From: Gp6-AA40 sp963742105
Lineage (GTDB): Bacteria > Acidobacteriota > Vicinamibacteria > Vicinamibacterales > UBA2999
Direction: 5' to 3'
DNA: 64,000 nt
Assembly (NCBI GenBank): GCA_963742105.1
Contig: CAVUKN010000007.1
Coordinates: 1,612,001-1,676,000, forward strand
A program made the position numbers and the translations under genes. The notes below the pieces were generated by a model. It was not told where the DNA came from. It did no database searches and saw only the letters and a program-made list of their open reading frames with translations. Shown here piece by piece: positions 61,548 to 64,000 of the stretch (positions within the stretch are counted from its first letter, which is position 1; each line of letters opens with the position of its first letter).

Positions 61548-62272
61548 GATTGGCTTTTTGTCATTAGGGGCTTGAGGTAGCGCCAGACGTTGTCGGCGAC
61601 GATGCGCGCCCCCTCGGGTGTCGGATGGACGCCGTCCGGCTGGTTCAGCCTCGGGATGCCGGCAACATCCTCGAGAAAGAACGGCATGAAGGCGACGTGG
61701 TTGGCCGTAGCGACGTCGCGGAACGTTTTGCGGAATTCGTCCGTGTACGCGGCTCCGTAATTCGGCGGAGCTTCCATGCCGGTCAGCAGGACAGTGATGC
61801 CCCGCTGCGTCGCCGTATCGACAATCGACTCCAGGTTCCGGCGGGTCCGCGCGGGAGGGATACCGCGCAATCCGTCGTTGGCGCCGAGTTCGACGACGAG
61901 AATCGCGACATTGCCCGTCAGCGACCAGTCCAGGCGAGACAGGCCGCCGTCCGAGGTGTCGCCGGAGTTGCCGGCGTTTACCACTTCGTAGCGATATCCC
62001 TCGCGCTGGAGCCGCTCCTGGATGAGGGCAGGCACGGCCTGGTCCCTGCCGATGCCGAGACCAGCCGTGAGGCTGTCGCCCAGAAAGACGATACGCGGCA
62101 ACGCCGCTGACGACGCCATGGTCCTCGCCGTGTCCGCTGCGCCGCCACTCGAGCGATCGGACTCGACGTCTGCCGAGTCGTGCGTGGCCTGCGTCCGGGC
62201 GCAGGCCACGGCCAGGACAAGCCCGAGCACCGGCAGCCACCGAGCAAGACGCGGCATTACTGGACGGCTCAT
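61544..62272 (-). CDS. tesA: SGNH/GDSL arylesterase, TesA-like lipoprotein
   Basis: 242 residues. The N-terminus ends in a lipobox (VLAVAC, cysteine about residue 24), followed by a Ser/Asp-rich linker. Catalytic blocks: IVFLGDSLTAGLG (nucleophile Ser), GNSGDTSDGGLSRLDW, VVELGANDGLRG and DGVHPTPEGARIVA (Asp-His). It hydrolyses small esters or thioesters in the periplasm. Divergent from the isomerase gene with only 24 nt between the start codons; GATAAT lies 7 nt before its ATG, so its mRNA is probably leaderless. Confidence 0.93.
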   Translation of the reverse strand: MSRPVMPRLARWLPVLGLVLAVACARTQATHDSADVESDRSSGGAADTARTMASSAALPRIVFLGDSLTAGLGIGRDQAVPALIQERLQREGYRYEVVNAGNSGDTSDGGLSRLDWSLTGNVAILVVELGANDGLRGIPPARTRRNLESIVDTATQRGITVLLTGMEAPPNYGAAYTDEFRKTFRDVATANHVAFMPFFLEDVAGIPRLNQPDGVHPTPEGARIVADNVWRYLKPLMTKSQS

Positions 62273-62279
62273 TCCCTAA

Positions 62280-62289
62280 ATTATCTAAT
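62280..62289. promoter_or_regulatory. Two overlapping divergent -10 boxes (tesA / pgi)
   Basis: Within the 10-bp ATTATCTAAT, the plus strand reads TCTAAT (62284-62289) and the minus strand GATAAT (62285-62280), each 5 of 6 to TATAAT. Each ends 7 nt from its start codon (GTG 62297, ATG 62272). Two polymerases could not bind at once, so the genes would compete. Confidence 0.5.
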
Positions 62290-62296
62290 ACTTGTC

Positions 62297-63970
62297 GTGA
62301 CAACCTTCAGCATCGACCCGGGTCCCCTCGCTCCGCAGTTCACGAGCAACCTCGATCGCCTCAACGGCCGTTCGTTTGCCGATGCCTTGTGGTCGAAACG
62401 GCTCGACGTCTGGACCGGCGGGCCCGACGTCCAGGCCAAGATTGCCAATCGGCTCGGGTGGCTGGACGCCGTGGCATTCCTGACCCCTCAGGTAGGACGC
62501 CTGCGTGACTTCGCCGGTTCAATTCGCCAAGAGGGGTTCACTGACGTCGTGCTGCTCGGCATGGGCGGATCGAGCCTGGCTCCCGAAGTGCTTCATCGGG
62601 TGCTCGGCGTCGGCGACGGTTTTCCCAGATTCCGGATGCTCGATTCGGTCGATCCGGATGCCGTGCGGGCCGCGCTCGATGCGCCGGCGACCACGCTGTT
62701 CATCCTCGCCAGCAAGTCGGGATCGACCATCGAGCCGAACTCGATGGCGGCCGAGGCGCAGCGGCGCGTCGTGGCTGCCGGCCATGCTGCCTGGGGCTCA
62801 CGATTCATCGCGATAACGGATGAGAACACCGCCCTGCACCGGCGGGCACTGCAGGACGGCTTCCGCGAGGTCTTCGTCAATCCGGCCGATATCGGCGGGC
62901 GCTACTCGGCGCTCTCCTTGTTCGGCATGGTCCCGGCCGCGTTGATGGGAGCCGACGTTGACCGGCTGCTGGAGAGCGCGCGACAGATGGAATCGGCCTG
63001 CCGAATCGGCAACGCGCAGCAGAATCCCGGCTTGGCGCTGGGAGCACTGATGGCAGCGGGCACCGCCGCCGGGCGCGACAAGCTGACGCTCCTCACACCA
63101 GATTCGCTCGCATCCTTCGGCTTGTGGGTCGAGCAGCTGGTCGCGGAGAGCACGGGCAAACAGGGCAAGGGCATCGTGCCGATCACCGGCGAATCGGCGG
63201 CGACGCCGTGGAGTGAGGACCGTGTCGGCGTCACTATCGCCTCTGGTCCCGCGAGCGCAAGCGCCCGGCAGGCGCCGGCAGACGCGCCGGTGGCATCGCT
63301 CGCGATGGCCGACGCCTATGACATCGGCGCGGAGTTCCTGCGCTGGGAGATCGCAACGGCCACCGCCGGGTGGCTCCTCGACATCAATCCGTTCGACGAG
63401 CCAAACGTACAACAGGCGAAAGACGCCACGCGCGCATTGCTCGACACCTATCAGCAGCGACGACAGCTTCCAGCACCCGAAGCGCAGGCGGCGATCAATG
63501 GCGCACGTCTGGCACTCAGCAGCGCAGCCGAACAGGCGCTGAACGGAACGGCGGCGAACGCGTTCCTGCAACTGGCAGACGACTCGACCTACGTCGGCCT
63601 GCTGGTCTATCTGCCCCCTGACGCGGCACCATTCGAGCAGCCGCTGCGTCAATTTCGTGAGGACATCGCAAGGGCGTCTGGCCGACCGACGATGTTCGGA
63701 TATGGACCGCGCTACCTCCACTCGACCGGTCAGCTGCACAAGGGCGGAGCCAACAACGGTGTCTTCGTCGTCATCACCGCCGAGGCCTCGGAGGACCTGC
63801 CGATCCCGGGTGAGCCGTTCTCGTTCGGCGTACTCGAATCAGCGCAGGCGATCGGCGACTTCCAGTCGCTCGACCGCACCGGCCGGCGGGCGCTGTTCGT
63901 GCAGCTGCCGAGTCGCGACGTCAACGCCTTGACCGCGGTGATCGACGCGCTCATCGCGGCGCGTGGCTGA
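62297..63970 (+). CDS. pgi: Glucose-6-phosphate isomerase (divergent, transaldolase-fusion-type PGI)
   Basis: 557 residues from GTG. SIS folds with LLGMGGSSLAPEVL, FILASKSGSTIEPNSMA, ENTALHRRALQDGFREVFVNPADIGGRYSALS in outline, GKQGKGIVPITGE and the terminal-helix segment GPRYLHSTGQLHKGGANNG. This is the PGI version found fused to transaldolase in many bacteria, here without the transaldolase part. Interconverts glucose and fructose 6-phosphates. The GTG has no Shine-Dalgarno, consistent with the -10 box 7 nt upstream and a leaderless message. Confidence 0.93.
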   Translation: MTTFSIDPGPLAPQFTSNLDRLNGRSFADALWSKRLDVWTGGPDVQAKIANRLGWLDAVAFLTPQVGRLRDFAGSIRQEGFTDVVLLGMGGSSLAPEVLHRVLGVGDGFPRFRMLDSVDPDAVRAALDAPATTLFILASKSGSTIEPNSMAAEAQRRVVAAGHAAWGSRFIAITDENTALHRRALQDGFREVFVNPADIGGRYSALSLFGMVPAALMGADVDRLLESARQMESACRIGNAQQNPGLALGALMAAGTAAGRDKLTLLTPDSLASFGLWVEQLVAESTGKQGKGIVPITGESAATPWSEDRVGVTIASGPASASARQAPADAPVASLAMADAYDIGAEFLRWEIATATAGWLLDINPFDEPNVQQAKDATRALLDTYQQRRQLPAPEAQAAINGARLALSSAAEQALNGTAANAFLQLADDSTYVGLLVYLPPDAAPFEQPLRQFREDIARASGRPTMFGYGPRYLHSTGQLHKGGANNGVFVVITAEASEDLPIPGEPFSFGVLESAQAIGDFQSLDRTGRRALFVQLPSRDVNALTAVIDALIAARG

Positions 63971-64000
63971 ACGCCCGCCATCGGCGGGCAGGCCGTGAGG

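Noticed and set aside
61548..62303. N-terminal extension of the ABC ATPase through the arylesterase gene
   Set aside because: The arylesterase is a clear SGNH enzyme in another frame, and the GTG with GTGA overlap gives a normal 226-residue ATPase.

Overview
The window is GC-rich, densely coded chromosomal DNA of a free-living heterotrophic bacterium. An acidobacterium, plausibly of the Vicinamibacteria (subdivision 6), is the best guess. The inference rests on a DUF5916/CBM9-like outer-membrane protein, an Acidobacteria-style VWA protein, a diderm envelope (TolC, RND pump, TonB), an NtrYX pair and many intergenic arrays of 7-8 bp tandem repeats. It cannot be proven without a 16S gene or a tree. 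I see no rRNA, tRNA, CRISPR array, prophage or transposase.

Layout. (1) 1-10.3 kb, minus strand: one long run from a TPR protein through an RDD protein, pgpA, cinA, thpR, plsY, gpsA, ftsY, ribD, ribE and ribBA to a truncated glycosyltransferase. It mixes phospholipid synthesis, protein targeting and riboflavin synthesis. (2) 10.3-14.1 kb, plus: glutamate formimidoyltransferase and a DUF5916 outer-membrane protein. (3) 14.1-14.7 kb: a four-helix-bundle gene between arms of a heptad repeat. (4) 14.7-20 kb, minus: UPF0104 protein, nrdR, ntrY and ntrX, separated by inverted octamer arrays. (5) 20.1-23.6 kb, plus: purC, a Fis-type regulator, groES, groEL and a terminator. (6) 23.6-28.1 kb, plus: an SxtJ / DUF5989 / carbamoyltransferase / SGNH module resembling the sxtJ-K-I-L genes of saxitoxin clusters, then a Mut7-C protein. 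(7) 28.1-32 kb: a HAD phosphatase (minus), then a zinc-ribbon protein, an SPFH protein fused to an excisionase-type HTH, and a YdjG-like zinc-ribbon membrane protein. (8) 32-37.3 kb: thioredoxin-like protein, a CXXCH protein, Cu/Zn SOD, TonB, a stress-like protein, a VWA protein and tatA. (9) 37.3-46.3 kb, minus: pckA, gatB, ftsE, ftsX, an orphan ORF, glycerate 2-kinase and RNase R. (10) 46.5-49 kb, plus: a sigma factor with its membrane partner, and ispH. (11) 49.2-56.5 kb, plus: a Spy-like protein, TolC, adaptor and RND pump. (12) 56.6-62.3 kb, minus: arylesterase, ABC ATPase, a broken ABC permease, a DksA-like protein, an unknown gene and folK. (13) 62.3-64 kb, plus: glucose-6-phosphate isomerase.

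Three features stand out beyond ordinary annotation. First, the intergenic spaces hold at least five families of short tandem repeats, mostly in facing inverted arms just after stop codons, plus a separate family of CTAC/GTAG-flanked REP hairpins. Second, thirteen reading-frame lesions fall in three clusters (0.8-6 kb, 33.6-37.9 kb, 57.4-60.3 kb) and hit essential genes (ribBA, ribE, plsY). Assembly error is therefore likelier than decay for most of them. Third, several genes have a -10-like hexamer only 6-10 nt before the start codon, which suggests leaderless mRNAs.
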